A stretch of DNA of 64,000 nucleotides from Pseudomonadota bacterium. GTDB lineage: Bacteria; Pseudomonadota; Gammaproteobacteria; Burkholderiales; Burkholderiaceae_C. Below, piece by piece: positions 56,516 to 64,000 of this stretch; within the stretch, counting starts at the first letter, position 1, and each line of letters starts with the position of its first letter. A model generated the notes under the pieces. It made no database searches and was not told the DNA's origin. It saw only the letters and a list, made by a program, of their open reading frames with translations. A program made the translations under genes and the position numbers. The stretch spans positions 1 to 64,000 of the forward strand of contig JAFEEG010000021.1 of NCBI GenBank assembly GCA_018241225.1, in the 5' to 3' direction.

Positions 56516-57742
56516 ATGACCGACTACACCAAACTCGACGCCTGGATCGACGCCCACTTCGACGAGGAAGTGAAGTTCCTGCAGGAGCTGGTGCGCGTGC
56601 CCACCGACACGCCGCCGGGCAACAACGCGCCCCACGCCGAGCGCACCGCCGAGCTGCTGGAAGGCTTCGGCCTGTCGGCCGAGAAGCACGCCGTGCCCGC
56701 GCAGGAGGTGAAGGACTACGGCCTCGAATCCATCACCAACCTGATCGTGCGCCGCCAGTACGGCGACGGCGGCCGCACCGTGGCGCTCAACGCCCACGGC
56801 GACGTGGTGCCTCCGGGCGAAGGCTGGGCGCACGACCCGTACGGCGCCGAGATCGAAGACGGCCAGCTCTTCGGCCGCGCCGCCGCCGTGAGCAAGAGCG
56901 ACTTCGCCACCTTCACCTTTGCGCTGCGCGCGCTCGAAGCCGTGGCCAAGCCCAGCAAGGGCGCGCTCGAACTCCACTTCACCTACGACGAAGAGTTCGG
57001 CGGCATCCTGGGCCCGGGCTGGCTGCTCAAGAACAAGCTGACCAAGCCTGACCTGATGATCGCGGCGGGCTTCAGCTACGAAGTGGTCACGGCCCACAAC
57101 GGCTGCCTGCAGATGGAAGTGACGGTGCACGGCAAGATGGCGCACGCCGCCGTGCCCGACACCGGCATCGATGCGCTGCAAGGCGCGGTGCACATCCTCA
57201 ACGCCCTGTACGCGCAGAACACCGAGTACAAGAAGGTCAGCTCCAAGGTCGAGGGCATCAACCACCCCTACCTGAACGTGGGCCGCATCGAAGGCGGCAC
57301 CAACACCAACGTGATTCCGGGCAAGGTGTCGTTCAAGCTCGACCGCCGCATGATCCCCGAAGAGAACCCGGTCGAGGTGGAAGCCACCATCCGCCGCGTG
57401 ATCAACGAGGCAGCCGCCGAGAAGGCCGGCATCGTGGTGGACATCCGCCGCATCCTTCTGGCCAATTCCATGAAGCCGCTGGCTGGCAACAAGCCGCTGG
57501 TGGACGCCATCCAGAAGCACGGCGAAAGCGTCTTCGGCGAGCCGATCAAGGCCATGGGCACGCCGCTGTACACCGACGTGCGCCTGTATGTGGAAAACGG
57601 CATTCCCGGCGTGATCTACGGCGCCGGCCCGCGCACGGTGCTCGAATCGCACGCCAAGCGCAACGACGAGCGCGTGGCGCTCGAAGACCTGCGCCGCGCC
57701 ACCAAAGTGGTGGCCCGCACGCTGGCCGACCTGCTGGCCTGA
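56516..57742 (+). CDS. M20 family metallohydrolase of the ureide operon
   Basis: A 408-residue ArgE/DapE-like M20 enzyme. LNAHGDVVPPGEGWAHDPYG and FTYDEEFGGILGPG supply a first histidine and the glutamates, and SHAKRNDERVAL the late histidine. The bridging-metal element normally GRGAxDMKG is here GRAAAVSKSDF, so the aspartate sits at a shifted position. It lies 4 bp below the AllC fusion in the puuE operon. No ureidoglycolate lyase or amidohydrolase is present nearby, so this enzyme may carry out that step or another ureide hydrolysis; inference only. A 9-bp perfect hairpin follows at 57759-57784. Confidence 0.85.
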   Translation: MTDYTKLDAWIDAHFDEEVKFLQELVRVPTDTPPGNNAPHAERTAELLEGFGLSAEKHAVPAQEVKDYGLESITNLIVRRQYGDGGRTVALNAHGDVVPPGEGWAHDPYGAEIEDGQLFGRAAAVSKSDFATFTFALRALEAVAKPSKGALELHFTYDEEFGGILGPGWLLKNKLTKPDLMIAAGFSYEVVTAHNGCLQMEVTVHGKMAHAAVPDTGIDALQGAVHILNALYAQNTEYKKVSSKVEGINHPYLNVGRIEGGTNTNVIPGKVSFKLDRRMIPEENPVEVEATIRRVINEAAAEKAGIVVDIRRILLANSMKPLAGNKPLVDAIQKHGESVFGEPIKAMGTPLYTDVRLYVENGIPGVIYGAGPRTVLESHAKRNDERVALEDLRRATKVVARTLADLLA

Positions 57743-57758
57743 GTTGGTTTGCACTCAC

Positions 57759-57784
57759 CCCCGGCCCTTTTCGCGGGGCCGGGG
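57759..57784. terminator. Strong hairpin after the ureide operon
   Basis: A 9-bp perfect stem CCCCGGCCC/GGGCCGGGG with an 8-nt loop lies 17 bp past the M20 stop. No T-run follows on the plus strand, so it may act as a rho-dependent pause or 3' end stabiliser rather than a classical terminator. Confidence 0.6.
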
Positions 57785-57805
57785 CGTGACATCAAACTGA
57801 AAGAT

Positions 57806-57908
57806 TTCCCCTGCAGACGGGGACAAGTTTGTGGATATCTTGGTGGGCGATTTCGCCAAGCCTTATTCCACAAGGCCTGGCACTGGATTGCCTGCCTAAG
57901 AGGCACTA
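57806..57908. repeat. Structured dispersed repeat, copy B (three hairpins)
   Basis: Second copy of the structured element, between the convergent M20 and aldo/keto reductase genes. Its hairpins are TCCCC/GGGGA (57807-57823), GCCTT/AAGGC (57860-57876) and TGCCT/AGGCA (57889-57905). Loop sequences differ from copy A while stems are mostly kept, and the spacing is identical with no gap. The last bases overlap the aldo/keto reductase stop codon. Confidence 0.82.
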
Positions 57909-58907
57909 CCTCGGCGCGTCGCCTTTTCTGTACTCGGCCGTGAGCTCGTCAAGCCGTTTCTTGAGCGCCGGCTCGAGCTTGTAGTCGGCCGCGGCCAGGG
58001 TGGCATCGAGCTGCTCGGGCTTGCTGGCACCCAGCAGCGGCGCGGTGATGCGGGCATCGGCCATCACCCAGGCCACCGACAGCGTGGCCAGCGGCACGCC
58101 CGCTTCATCGGCCACGGCTTGCAGTTGCGCCACGGTATTGAAGCTGCGCTCGTTCCAGTAGCGGTCCTGGTACATGCCGCCCGCGGTGCCGAGGTTGAAG
58201 CGCGTGTTCTGCTCGGGCTTGGAGTCCGCCTTGTACTTGCCGCTGAGCAGGCCGCCGGCCAGCGGGTTGTAGGGGATCACGCCCAGGCCCTCTTCATCGC
58301 ACAGCGGCAGCAGCTCGCGCTCGATTTCGCGAAACAGCAGGCTGTAGCGCGGCTGCACGCACACGTAGCGGCTCAAGCCCTTCAGGTCGGCGCGGCCCAG
58401 CGCGCGCGCCAGCCGATAGGCCAGGAAGTTGGACACGCCGATGTAGCGCGCGCGGCCGGACTTCACGATCGCATCCAGCGCCTCGAGGCTTTCGTCCAGC
58501 GGGGTGTCGCGGTCGTCGCTGTGCAGCTGGTAGAGGTCGACATAGTCGGTCTGCAGGCGCTTGAGCGATGCATCGATGGCGTCCAGCAGATGCTTGCGCG
58601 ATGCGCCCTGGTCCCACGCGTGCGGGCCCATCTTGCCCACGGCCTTGGTGGCCAGGACGTAGTTGCCGCGGCCCTTGGCCTTGAGCCAGCGGCCGATGAT
58701 CTCTTCGGTGCGGCCCGCGGTTTCCAGCGTGCCGCCCAGCGGGTACACGTCGGCGGTGTCCAGGAAGTTGATGCCGGCCCCTGTGGCCTTGTCGAGGATC
58801 TGCTGCGAGACGGCTTCGTCGGTCTGCAGGCCGAAGGTCATGGTGCCGAGTGCCAGGCGCGACACGGTCAGGCCGGTGCGGCCCAGTCGGGTGGTGGAAA
58901 TGCTCAT
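57906..58907 (-). CDS. Aldo/keto reductase
   Basis: A 333-residue NADPH-dependent aldo/keto reductase, a TIM barrel. Features: GINFLDTADVYPLGGTLETAGRTEEIIGRWLK with the catalytic aspartate and tyrosine, VLATKAVGKMG, YVDLYQLHSDDRDTPLDESLEALD with the catalytic-site histidine, GVSNFLAYRLARAL and IPYNPLAGGLLSGKY. ATG at 58907 (MSISTTRLGRTG); the frame extends beyond but without support. Monocistronic. Substrate unknown. Confidence 0.92.
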   Translation of the reverse strand: MSISTTRLGRTGLTVSRLALGTMTFGLQTDEAVSQQILDKATGAGINFLDTADVYPLGGTLETAGRTEEIIGRWLKAKGRGNYVLATKAVGKMGPHAWDQGASRKHLLDAIDASLKRLQTDYVDLYQLHSDDRDTPLDESLEALDAIVKSGRARYIGVSNFLAYRLARALGRADLKGLSRYVCVQPRYSLLFREIERELLPLCDEEGLGVIPYNPLAGGLLSGKYKADSKPEQNTRFNLGTAGGMYQDRYWNERSFNTVAQLQAVADEAGVPLATLSVAWVMADARITAPLLGASKPEQLDATLAAADYKLEPALKKRLDELTAEYRKGDAPR

Positions 58908-58995
58908 GGGCTTTTCGCTCCTTGTCGGAAAGGAGCGGGGATCATAGAAAGCTTTGCGCGACGCTGCAGGAGTGCAGCCAGCGCCGGCCTCTTTC

Positions 58996-59304
58996 TCAGG
59001 CGGTGGGGCGCCGCTCGAAACCGGACATGTTCTCGCACGGCCGGGCCAAGGGCTGCACCTGCAGCGCATCGACCCTGGCGCCAGGCACGTCGTGCGCCAG
59101 CCACCGGCACATGGCGTCGAGCACGGCCGGCGCGCCCTGGATCACGGCCTCGACCGAGCCGTCCGAGCGGTTGCGCACCCAGCCCTTGATCCCCAGCGCG
59201 CGGGCCTGCTGCAGGCACGAGTCCCGGAATCCGACGCCCTGCACCCGGCCCTGCGCCAAGACGCGGCGGCATTCGTTGAGTGGGGCTTCCTGCGATGCGG
59301 TCAT
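58996..59304 (-). CDS. acyP: Acylphosphatase
   Basis: A 102-residue acylphosphatase with the diagnostic VLAQGRVQGVGFRDSCLQQARALGIKGWVRNRSDGSVEAVIQG. The phosphate-binding loop GRVQGVGFR supplies the catalytic arginine, and the asparagine of VRNRSDG the second catalytic residue. Usual length for the family. ATG at 59304 is preferred over an upstream in-frame start at 59358. It hydrolyses acyl phosphates such as acetyl phosphate or 1,3-bisphosphoglycerate. Confidence 0.95.
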   Translation of the reverse strand: MTASQEAPLNECRRVLAQGRVQGVGFRDSCLQQARALGIKGWVRNRSDGSVEAVIQGAPAVLDAMCRWLAHDVPGARVDALQVQPLARPCENMSGFERRPTA

Positions 59305-59435
59305 GTGCCGATTCTGGTCCTTTGCAGCGCCCATGGATACGCATGACGCGAATGTCATGCAGGCCAGGGCCTTGTGTCGGTTTCGCTTTCTAGAGTGAGT
59401 GCACCCTCAACCAACCAGCACGAAAGGAACCGACC

Positions 59436-59729
59436 ATGAAGAAGACCCTTGCGGCATTGGCCATCGCCCTGCCCTTCGGGCTTGCCCATGCGCAGAGCCA
59501 TACCGCCGAGGCGGCGCCCCAGCTGAACGCCAGGCCCCAGGTGGCGGCAGAAGCGAAAAAGGCTGCCAGGCCGAGCGGCGTCGCCCCCATCAAGGACGGA
59601 AGCACCGCGCAAGGCCAAGGCTCTGGCATCGACACCGTGACCCGCTCCGAGCAAGTGGCCGTGCAGCGCCAGGCGCAGCGCGAGGCTCGCCCGCACCGGG
59701 AGACGACGCAAGGCGCGACGCCCAAGTGA
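59436..59729 (+). CDS. Small exported protein of unknown function
   Basis: A 97-residue protein with a clear signal peptide MKKTLAALAIALPFGLAHAQ and a polar, alanine- and glutamine-rich mature part (DTVTRSEQVAVQRQAQREARPHRE). No known domain is evident. GAAAGGAACC lies before the ATG. It is on the strand opposite to the copper genes and converges with the sensor kinase gene. Probably periplasmic. Confidence 0.72.
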   Translation: MKKTLAALAIALPFGLAHAQSHTAEAAPQLNARPQVAAEAKKAARPSGVAPIKDGSTAQGQGSGIDTVTRSEQVAVQRQAQREARPHRETTQGATPK

Positions 59730-59734
59730 GTGGG

Positions 59735-61060
59735 CTACGCCTTGGCTGCCGCCGGCACCGCCAGCGAGAAGCCCACTTCCGTCACGCCCGCTTGCGAACT
59801 GGCGCGCGTCTGCCCGCCGTGCATTCGCGCAATGGCCGCGACGATGGCCAGGCCAAGGCCGTGGTGATGCGATGAATCGGTGCGCGACCGCTCTGCGCGG
59901 AAAAAGCGCTCGAACAAGTGCGGGAGCACGTCGGGCGCGATGGGCTCGCCGCGATTGACCACCTTCACCCAGGCGGCGCCGGCCTGCTGCTCGATCACGA
60001 TCGATATCGCGGAGCCGGGAACTGCGTAGCGGCAGGCGTTGCCCAGCAGGTTGGACATCGCGCGGCGCACGAGGCCCGCGTCGATGGGCAGTTGCGCATC
60101 GCCGGACACCTGTACCTGCTGGCCGGTGGACTCCAGCATCGCCTCATGGAATTCCACGACGGTCCACGCCTGCTGCGCCAGGCTCACCGGCGCGGAGCGA
60201 CGCGCCACCACGCCCCGGTCGGCCCGCGTGAGGAACAGCATGTCGGCCACGATCTCCGACATGCGGCGCGCCTCTTCGAGCGCGGAGAGCAGCGCCTCTT
60301 CAAGCTCTTGCGGCGCACGCGGGCGGGCCAGCTCCACTTCCACCGTGCCGATCAGGTTGGTCAGCGGCGTCTGCAACTCGTGCGCCACGTCCGCGTTGAA
60401 CGATTCCAGTTGCGCATAGGCCTGCTCGGCCCGGTCGAGCACGGCGTTGAACTGCACGATCCACGGCGCGATCTCGGACGCATAGGGCGTCGGGTCGATG
60501 CGGCGGCCCGGGTGGGCGGGCCCGGTGGCCGCGGTCTGCAGGGTGAGTGCCTTGAGCGGCTGCAGCCCCCTGCGCACGAGCAAGGCGCCAGTCCAGGCGA
60601 TGGTGAGCGAGCCCAGCACGACGGCGCCCAGCAGCGTCCAGGCCAGGCGAGTCAGAAGGCGCCGGTCCTCCTCGACGTTGATGGACAACTGCACCTGCAT
60701 CGCCGCCTGCCCTGCGCCAACGGGCTGCTCGAACGACGTGTCCGACCATCTCGCCGGTGCATTGCCCGGCTCGGAGGCATAGAGCACCTGGCTGTCCTGG
60801 CGCAGCACCAGCTTCAGGTCGGGGTGCGTGGTAAAGAAATCGTCGAACTTGTGGCGCAGGTCGCCACCGCCGGGCTGGCCCTGCGACTCACGGATCAGGT
60901 GGCGGATCAGCTCGGACTGGCGCTCGAGCTGGCTGGTCTGCTTGACCTGGAAGTTCCATGCGGTGACCGCATACACGCCGATGCATACGGCGCTCAGCCC
61001 CAGCAGGGCCTGCGCGGCGAACCAGCGCGAGAGCGTGGCCTTGATGGAACTTGCGCTCAC
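59735..61060 (-). CDS. Heavy-metal type sensor histidine kinase
   Basis: A 441-residue membrane sensor kinase. TM1 is near residues 14-35 ([21 protein letters not shown]), then a periplasmic domain of about 110 residues, TM2 ([24 protein letters not shown]), a HAMP-like linker, the H-box [23 protein letters not shown], and the ATPase boxes [10 protein letters not shown] and [29 protein letters not shown]. Start GTG at 61060 overlaps the response regulator stop (GTGA). Resembles CusS/CopS; senses copper by context. Confidence 0.9.
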   Translation of the reverse strand: MSASSIKATLSRWFAAQALLGLSAVCIGVYAVTAWNFQVKQTSQLERQSELIRHLIRESQGQPGGGDLRHKFDDFFTTHPDLKLVLRQDSQVLYASEPGNAPARWSDTSFEQPVGAGQAAMQVQLSINVEEDRRLLTRLAWTLLGAVVLGSLTIAWTGALLVRRGLQPLKALTLQTAATGPAHPGRRIDPTPYASEIAPWIVQFNAVLDRAEQAYAQLESFNADVAHELQTPLTNLIGTVEVELARPRAPQELEEALLSALEEARRMSEIVADMLFLTRADRGVVARRSAPVSLAQQAWTVVEFHEAMLESTGQQVQVSGDAQLPIDAGLVRRAMSNLLGNACRYAVPGSAISIVIEQQAGAAWVKVVNRGEPIAPDVLPHLFERFFRAERSRTDSSHHHGLGLAIVAAIARMHGGQTRASSQAGVTEVGFSLAVPAAAKA

Positions 61061-61743
61061 TCGGCCGATCCGCCCTGCCTGCTTTCCAGCACGTAGCCCA
61101 TGCCGCGCACCGTATGCAGCAGTTTTTCGTCGAAGGGGTCGTCGATCTTGCTGCGCAGCCGCCGGATCGCGACCTCGACGATGTTCGTGTCGCTGTTGAA
61201 GTTCATGTCCCACACCTGCTCGGCCAGCAGCGTGCGCGACAGCACATTGCCCTGGCGGCGCATCAGCAGGGCCAGCAGCGCGAACTCCTTGGCGGTGAGG
61301 TCCAGCCGGCGGCCGCCGCGCACCGCGCGCCGCGCCGTCATGTCGAGCGACAGGTCCTTGAGCGCATAGCTGGTCACCTCGTGCAGCTTGCCGCGCCTCA
61401 AGAGCGCCTGGATGCGCGCGACCAGTTCGGAAAACGCGAAGGGCTTGGCCAGGTAGTCGTCCGCGCCGCCTTGCAGGCCGCGCACCCGGTCTGCCACGTC
61501 GTCGCGTGCCGTGAGCATCAGCACGGGCATGGTCTTGGACTTGCGCAGCGAATCGAGCACCGCAAAGCCGTCCATGCCCGGCAGCATGACGTCGAGCACG
61601 ACCAGGTCGTAGTCGCCGGCCAGGGCGAAGTCGCGGCCCTCGATGCCGGTGCGTGCAAGGTCGACCACGAAGCCGCTTTCCGACAGGCCCTTGACCAGGT
61701 ACTCCCCGAGCTTCTGCTCGTCTTCCACAACCAGGATTCGCAT
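61057..61743 (-). CDS. OmpR-family response regulator (copper type)
   Basis: A 228-residue response regulator. Receiver: [25 protein letters not shown], phosphorylation site [43 protein letters not shown]. The winged-helix DNA-binding domain: [56 protein letters not shown], typical of the CusR/CopR group. ATG at 61743 (MRILVVED) is the usual start; an in-frame TTG lies further up. The kinase gene follows with an overlapping GTGA. Likely activates the copper genes above it. Confidence 0.93.
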   Translation of the reverse strand: MRILVVEDEQKLGEYLVKGLSESGFVVDLARTGIEGRDFALAGDYDLVVLDVMLPGMDGFAVLDSLRKSKTMPVLMLTARDDVADRVRGLQGGADDYLAKPFAFSELVARIQALLRRGKLHEVTSYALKDLSLDMTARRAVRGGRRLDLTAKEFALLALLMRRQGNVLSRTLLAEQVWDMNFNSDTNIVEVAIRRLRSKIDDPFDEKLLHTVRGMGYVLESRQGGSAE

Positions 61744-61782
61744 GGCGCGCAATGCTACCCCCCGCGCAGCTGTTGCTGCGAC

Positions 61783-62271
61783 TTACGGTTGAACGGCGAC
61801 CTGCCCCACCATGCCCGCCTCCTTGTGGCCGGGCACCAGGCAGGCAAAGGCGAAGGTGCCGGGCTTGTCGAAGGTCCACACGATGCCGCCGCGCTGGCCC
61901 GGGTTCAGGCTGACCTGGTTGGGCTCGGCGTGCTTCATGTCGGGCATCTTGCGCATCATCTCGGCGTGCTCGTCGAGCTCCTTCGTGGTGCCGATCACCA
62001 TCTCGTGCGGCAGCTTGCCCTTGTTGACGACCAGGAAGCGGATCGTCTCGCCAGCCTTGACCTGCACCTGCGCCGGCGTGAAGCGCATGGAGTCGTCCAT
62101 CTGCACGTCGACGGTGCGGCTGACCTTGGCCGGATCGCCAGGCTGGCCGGCCGCGGACGCATGGCTGTCGCCGTGGCCGCCACCATGGCCTTCGTGGCCG
62201 GGCGATGCCCATGCCATCAGCGGAGCGGCCAGCGCTGCGGCGAGGGCCAGTTGGAGCGTGCGAGTCTTCAT
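61783..62271 (-). CDS. Exported cupredoxin-like copper-binding protein
   Basis: A 162-residue periplasmic protein. Signal peptide MKTRTLQLALAAALAAPLMAWA, then a His-rich stretch HEGHGGGHGDSHAS, and a cupredoxin domain starting at about residue 50 (SRTVDVQMDDSMRFTPAQVQVKAGETIRFLVVNKGKLPHEMVIGT). The copper ligands H (KLPHEMV) and C, H and M (FACLVPGHKEAGM) are in the expected places for a type 1 site. ATG at 62271. It stands between copB and the copper response regulator; a copper chaperone or electron carrier. Confidence 0.9.
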   Translation of the reverse strand: MKTRTLQLALAAALAAPLMAWASPGHEGHGGGHGDSHASAAGQPGDPAKVSRTVDVQMDDSMRFTPAQVQVKAGETIRFLVVNKGKLPHEMVIGTTKELDEHAEMMRKMPDMKHAEPNQVSLNPGQRGGIVWTFDKPGTFAFACLVPGHKEAGMVGQVAVQP

Positions 62272-62303
62272 GTTGTGTGTCCCTTCAGAGAGTTGATGTG
62301 TGA

Positions 62304-63278
62304 CTAGAACCAAAGGCGCAGGCCGGCAACGAAGCGGGTTTCGTTGCGATCCTCGCCTTGCGCTTGCCTGAGACGGGCGGTCTCGCCATACGTGCCGGCC
62401 CATTCGACGCCGACGTACGGCGCGAACTGGCGGGAGAACTCGTAGCGCAGGCGCACGCCCGCCGCGAGGCTGGACAGGCCCTTGCCGATGCCGTTCTGCG
62501 GGTCGTCCTTGCCGTAGAAGTTGGCCTCGACGCGCGGCTGCAGCACCCAGCGCTGGGTCAGCAGCAATTCGTATTCGGCGGCCAGCCGCAGGGCGGTACG
62601 CCCGTTGTCGCCAATGTAGAAGGCGGCATCCGTCTCGAACCAATAAGGCGCCAGGCCCTGGAAGCCGAACGCGGCCCATGCGCGGCCAGGGCCGGGTCCG
62701 GTGTCGTAGCGCAGGCCGAGCTGGGCGTCCCAGAAGGTGGCCACCGCGTGACTCCACAGCGCCTCGGTGCGCGACTCCTCGATGCGGCCGCCGGCGATCT
62801 CGCCTTCGGCCTTGAGCACCAGGCGGTCGTAGTCGCGGCCGAAGCGCGCCATGAGTTCGTAGGCGCCGGTGTTGCGGTCGTCGGTACGCACGGCCTCCAG
62901 CCGGTCGGCCATGAACATGCCCCAGTTGTGCTCGTCGCCCATGTGCATGTGGTGCTCGGCGCCCAGCACATAAGGGCCGCTGGTGAGCGTGTTGCCGCCC
63001 GAGTAGGCATGCGGGTCGCGGGCATCCGGCGGTGCCGAGCCGCCCTGCATCTGCATGTCGCCGTGGTCCATGGCGGGCGCGTCGGCCGGTGGCGAAGCGC
63101 CCTGGTGGGCGGAATGGTCCATGCCGCCCATGGCCGGCGGTGCCGCGGCCGGCGCAGCTTGCGTCATGCCCTGGTGCATGGAGTGATCCATGGCTTGCGC
63201 CTGTACGGCGGTGCAGAACGTCGCCGCCGAGAGTGCGACGGCAGCGAGGGTCCAGCTCTTGTTCGGGTTCATGGCCAT
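62304..63278 (-). CDS. copB: Copper resistance protein CopB
   Basis: A 324-residue outer-membrane protein with signal peptide (ALSAATFCTAVQA), a Met/His-rich N-terminal copper-binding stretch (MDHSMHQGMTQ, GGMDHSAHQGA, MDHGDMQMQG) and the CopB domain: GDEHNWGMFMADRLEAVRTDDRNTGAYELMARFGRDYDRLVLKAEGE, LGLRYDTGPGPGRAWAAFGFQG, RWVLQPRVEANFYGKDDP and a final GLRLWF aromatic end. ATG at 63278 (MAMNPNKSW); an in-frame ATG at 63272 is also possible. It lies 5 bp below the copA stop, same operon. Confidence 0.93.
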   Translation of the reverse strand: MAMNPNKSWTLAAVALSAATFCTAVQAQAMDHSMHQGMTQAAPAAAPPAMGGMDHSAHQGASPPADAPAMDHGDMQMQGGSAPPDARDPHAYSGGNTLTSGPYVLGAEHHMHMGDEHNWGMFMADRLEAVRTDDRNTGAYELMARFGRDYDRLVLKAEGEIAGGRIEESRTEALWSHAVATFWDAQLGLRYDTGPGPGRAWAAFGFQGLAPYWFETDAAFYIGDNGRTALRLAAEYELLLTQRWVLQPRVEANFYGKDDPQNGIGKGLSSLAAGVRLRYEFSRQFAPYVGVEWAGTYGETARLRQAQGEDRNETRFVAGLRLWF

Positions 63279-63283
63279 CTTGT

Positions 63284-64000
63284 TCAAGCCACCACGACTT
63301 CGCGGAACATGCCGGAATCCATGTGAAGCATCAGGTGGCAGTGCCAGGCCCAGCGCCCCAGGGCGTCGGCCGTGACGAGGAAGCTGATGCGCTGCGCCGG
63401 CTGCACCGGCAAGGTGTGGCGGCGCGCAAGAAAGCTGCCGTCGGGCGCCTCCAGCTCGCTCCACATGCCGTGCAGGTGCATGGGGTGCGTCATCATGGTG
63501 TCGTTGTGCAGGATGACGCGCACCCGCTCGCCGTAGCGCAGGGTCACCGGCGTGGACCGGCTGAACTCCAGGCCGTCGAGCGACCAGGTGTAGCGCTCCA
63601 TGTTGCCCGTCAGGTGCAACTCGATCTCTCGCTCGGCACCGCGCACATCCATGGGCCCGCCCGGCGTGTGCTGGTCGGCCAGGGTGAGCACGCGCCGGCC
63701 GTTGTTGCGCAGGCCGATGCCGGGGTCGTCGAGGTTGGTGCGCGCCATGTCCACGCGCATGTCGGTGCTGGGGCCGTATTCGGTGCTGGCGTGCCGCGCC
63801 ACGGTGCTTGGCCGTGCGAGCGCAGAGGGCGCGGCACCGTGCATTGCGTGGCCGGCGTGCGCCATGTTCATGCCGCTCGCGTCGGTCATGGCGCCATGGT
63901 TCATGGCACCGTGATTCATGGCGCCATGGTTCATGGCGCCGTGGTCCATCCCGCCGCCCATGGCGCCCATCATGTCGTTCATGCCGAGCCAATCGCGCGG
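63284..64000 (-). CDS. copA: Multicopper oxidase CopA, C-terminal part (cut by the right edge)
   Basis: The last 239 codons or so of CopA; the gene continues past the window on its 5' side. It holds PRDWLGMNDMMGAMGGG, a Met/His repeat, TLADQHTPGGPMDVRGAEREIELHLTGNMERYTWSLDG, and the copper ligands of the final cupredoxin domain: MMTHPMHLHGMWSEL and WAWHCHLMLHMDSGM. These are the HxH and HCHxxxHxxxM motifs of a multicopper oxidase. It oxidises Cu(I) in the periplasm; CopB follows in the same operon. Confidence 0.93.
   Translation of the reverse strand, partial: PRDWLGMNDMMGAMGGGMDHGAMNHGAMNHGAMNHGAMTDASGMNMAHAGHAMHGAAPSALARPSTVARHASTEYGPSTDMRVDMARTNLDDPGIGLRNNGRRVLTLADQHTPGGPMDVRGAEREIELHLTGNMERYTWSLDGLEFSRSTPVTLRYGERVRVILHNDTMMTHPMHLHGMWSELEAPDGSFLARRHTLPVQPAQRISFLVTADALGRWAWHCHLMLHMDSGMFREVVVA
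63890..63949 (-). repeat. Four 15-bp tandem repeats encoding MNHGA-type units in copA
   Basis: Four in-frame 15-bp units (63890-63949) encode repeats of the form MNHGA (the first MDHGA). Such Met/His repeats bind copper in CopA proteins. Near-identical copies suggest recent slippage, so the copy number may vary between strains. Confidence 0.85.

Noticed and set aside
57759..57784. GC hairpin as a classical intrinsic terminator
   Set aside because: No T-run follows, so I list it only as a possible pause or 3' stabiliser.

Overview
The window is about 64 kb of very GC-rich, tightly packed chromosomal DNA. Gene content points to a soil or plant-associated betaproteobacterium of the Comamonadaceae, most like Variovorax. 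That assignment is by gene content and style only (BMP-type purine ABC transporter, TRAP transporter, IorAB, PuuD-type urate oxidation, fused UraD-AllC); no database search was possible. I see no rRNA, tRNA, CRISPR array, phage gene or insertion sequence, and no gene-free stretch longer than about 270 bp. Layout: (1) 0-6.5 kb, plus strand: a surface-glycan module with a 1595-residue fused methyltransferase/coiled-coil/GT2/GT4/methyltransferase, a WcbI-like protein and a small methyltransferase. (2) 6.5-12 kb: housekeeping genes (RhlE helicase, zinc peptidase, esterase, dCTP deaminase, MBL-fold lipoprotein). (3) 11.5-29.5 kb, mostly minus strand: first purine block with guanine deaminase, an adenine-deaminase-like enzyme translationally coupled to a Rieske oxygenase, two BMP-family binding proteins, an ABC importer (ATPase and two permeases), an NCS2 purine permease, a LysR regulator and XdhA/XdhB. 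A lone GT4 glycosyltransferase is embedded in it. (4) 29.8-34.3 kb: small accessory genes (isoprenylcysteine-methyltransferase-like protein, cupin, membrane protein, DUF899 protein, beta-propeller, TPR/HTH regulator). (5) 34.3-44.6 kb: LysR regulator divergent from a PQQ sugar dehydrogenase/cytochrome c pair, then an IorA-IorB-TRAP-thioesterase operon. (6) 44.7-57.7 kb: SRPBCC protein, ABC exporter, NUDIX/MBL fusion, glycerate kinase, then the second purine block: urate oxidase PuuD, XdhC, hydroxyisourate hydrolase, GntR regulator, allantoinase PuuE, fused OHCU decarboxylase/allantoate amidohydrolase and an M20 hydrolase. (7) 57.9-64 kb: aldo/keto reductase, acylphosphatase, and a copper-resistance locus (two-component pair, cupredoxin, CopB, truncated CopA) running off the right edge. 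Together the two purine blocks describe a near-complete route: uptake of purines or nucleosides, deamination of guanine and adenine, oxidation of hypoxanthine/xanthine to urate, and urate to allantoin, allantoate and ureidoglycolate, with a glycerate kinase that could receive the glyoxylate carbon. The strongest unexplained signals are a pair of about 90-105 bp structured repeats with three conserved hairpins, each between convergent genes (44.6 and 57.8 kb); a near-identical palindromic operator shared by the puuD leader and the uraH/gntR intergenic region; and the Rieske oxygenase coupled to the adenine-deaminase-like gene.
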